Positions 5,683 to 5,874 of a DNA stretch of 5,874 bases are shown piece after piece. The position numbers were made by a program, and so were the translations under genes. Location of the stretch: the NCBI GenBank assembly GCA_003151875.1, contig PLYW01000033.1, positions 1 to 5,874 of the forward strand. Reading direction: 5' to 3'. Below the pieces are notes generated by a model. That model saw only the letters and a program-made list of their open reading frames with translations, was not told where the DNA came from and did not search any database. The first letter of the stretch is position 1, and every line of letters begins with the position of its first letter. This stretch comes from Acidobacteriaceae bacterium (GTDB lineage Bacteria; Acidobacteriota; Terriglobia; Terriglobales; Acidobacteriaceae).

Positions 5683-5818
5683 AGTCTCTGCGCTGCCGGC
5701 TCGAGTAAAGTGTGTTTGAAGCCGATGCAACATAAGTACGGTATTCCGGTATCGCACTCCATGAGCAAGATGGCGATTGCCGTCTGACGAGGACCGTTCG
5801 CGAAGGGTATTACGGAAG

Positions 5819-5874
5819 ATGACCAAGAAGATCAAGGCGAAATCGTACGAAGACGCGCTGGCGTGGTTACGCAG
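5819..5874 (+). CDS. 5' end of an unidentified gene, cut by the right edge
   Basis: From ATG 5819 the frame reads MTKKIKAKSYEDALAWLR, 18 complete codons before the window ends. The lysine-rich start followed by an amphipathic helix-like stretch looks like a cytoplasmic protein, but I do not recognise the family. The frame is open back to 5765, so TTG 5777 is another possible start; ATG 5819 gives the more natural N-terminus. The nearest Shine-Dalgarno-like elements are GAAGGG (5802-5807, 11 nt away) and GGAAG directly abutting the ATG, neither ideal. It diverges from the JAMM gene. Confidence 0.5.
   Translation, partial: MTKKIKAKSYEDALAWLR

Larger units (their letters stand above)
5544..5818. 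promoter_or_regulatory. Divergent intergenic region, 275 bp, presumed promoters
   Basis: This gap lies between the leftward JAMM gene and the rightward truncated gene. I see no RNA gene and no convincing promoter consensus; TTGAAG at 5716-5721 could be a -35 box but no good -10 follows. It holds a 12-bp palindrome (5579-5590), repeated CAGTGTG heptamers (5666-5672, 5676-5682) and an eight-codon ATG-to-TGA reading frame (5761-5787) whose reality is doubtful. Confidence 0.45.

Noticed and set aside
5761..5787. Eight-codon upstream reading frame (MSKMAIAV) before the truncated gene
   Set aside because: It has no Shine-Dalgarno and no feature of a leader peptide such as repeated regulatory codons or a following attenuator.
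5620..5835. 71-codon minus-strand frame in the right divergent gap
   Set aside because: It shows no family resemblance, overlaps the start of the plus-strand gene and has a composition like other shadow frames.

Overview
The window looks like chromosomal DNA from a moderately high-GC Gram-negative bacterium, most likely an acidobacterium (class Terriglobia or a relative). That placement is an inference from two architectures I associate with the group: a very large fused membrane/spermidine-synthase-like protein, and a secreted protein that joins an outer-membrane beta-barrel, Ig-like modules and an OmpA-type peptidoglycan-binding domain. No rRNA or tRNA gene is present to test it.

Layout. 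Positions 2-202 (+) hold the 3' end of a gene entering from the left edge; its product is unknown and carries a CPMC motif. Facing it is a minus-strand run read from right to left: a fused MFS/spermidine-synthase-like gene (662-3082), a previously hidden C-terminal relic of a transposase (467-661), and a small two-helix membrane protein (243-470). The relic follows the synthase stop codon in the same frame, and its own stop overlaps the start of the small gene as ATGA. A 7-bp tandem repeat (657-677) lies on the synthase/relic junction and contains the synthase stop codon.

A 222-bp divergent region (3083-3304) separates the synthase gene from a plus-strand gene for an envelope protein (3305-4978). 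That protein has a signal peptide, a beta-barrel, two Ig-like modules each bracketed by a cysteine pair, and an OmpA C-terminal domain. It converges on a minus-strand JAMM/MPN metalloprotease gene (5109-5543). The 130 bp between them hold a perfect 16-bp hairpin with a GAAA loop and a second, longer inverted repeat. A 275-bp divergent region (5544-5818) then leads to the first 18 codons of a plus-strand gene cut by the right edge.

The genes do not form one obvious pathway. The envelope protein probably links outer membrane to peptidoglycan. The JAMM protein belongs to a family that processes ubiquitin-like sulfur carriers, but no carrier or E1-like gene is visible. The synthase-like protein is an integral membrane enzyme candidate of uncertain substrate. 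I did not find a convincing new multi-gene system. The most informative unlisted structure is the transposase relic and how it joins its two neighbours.
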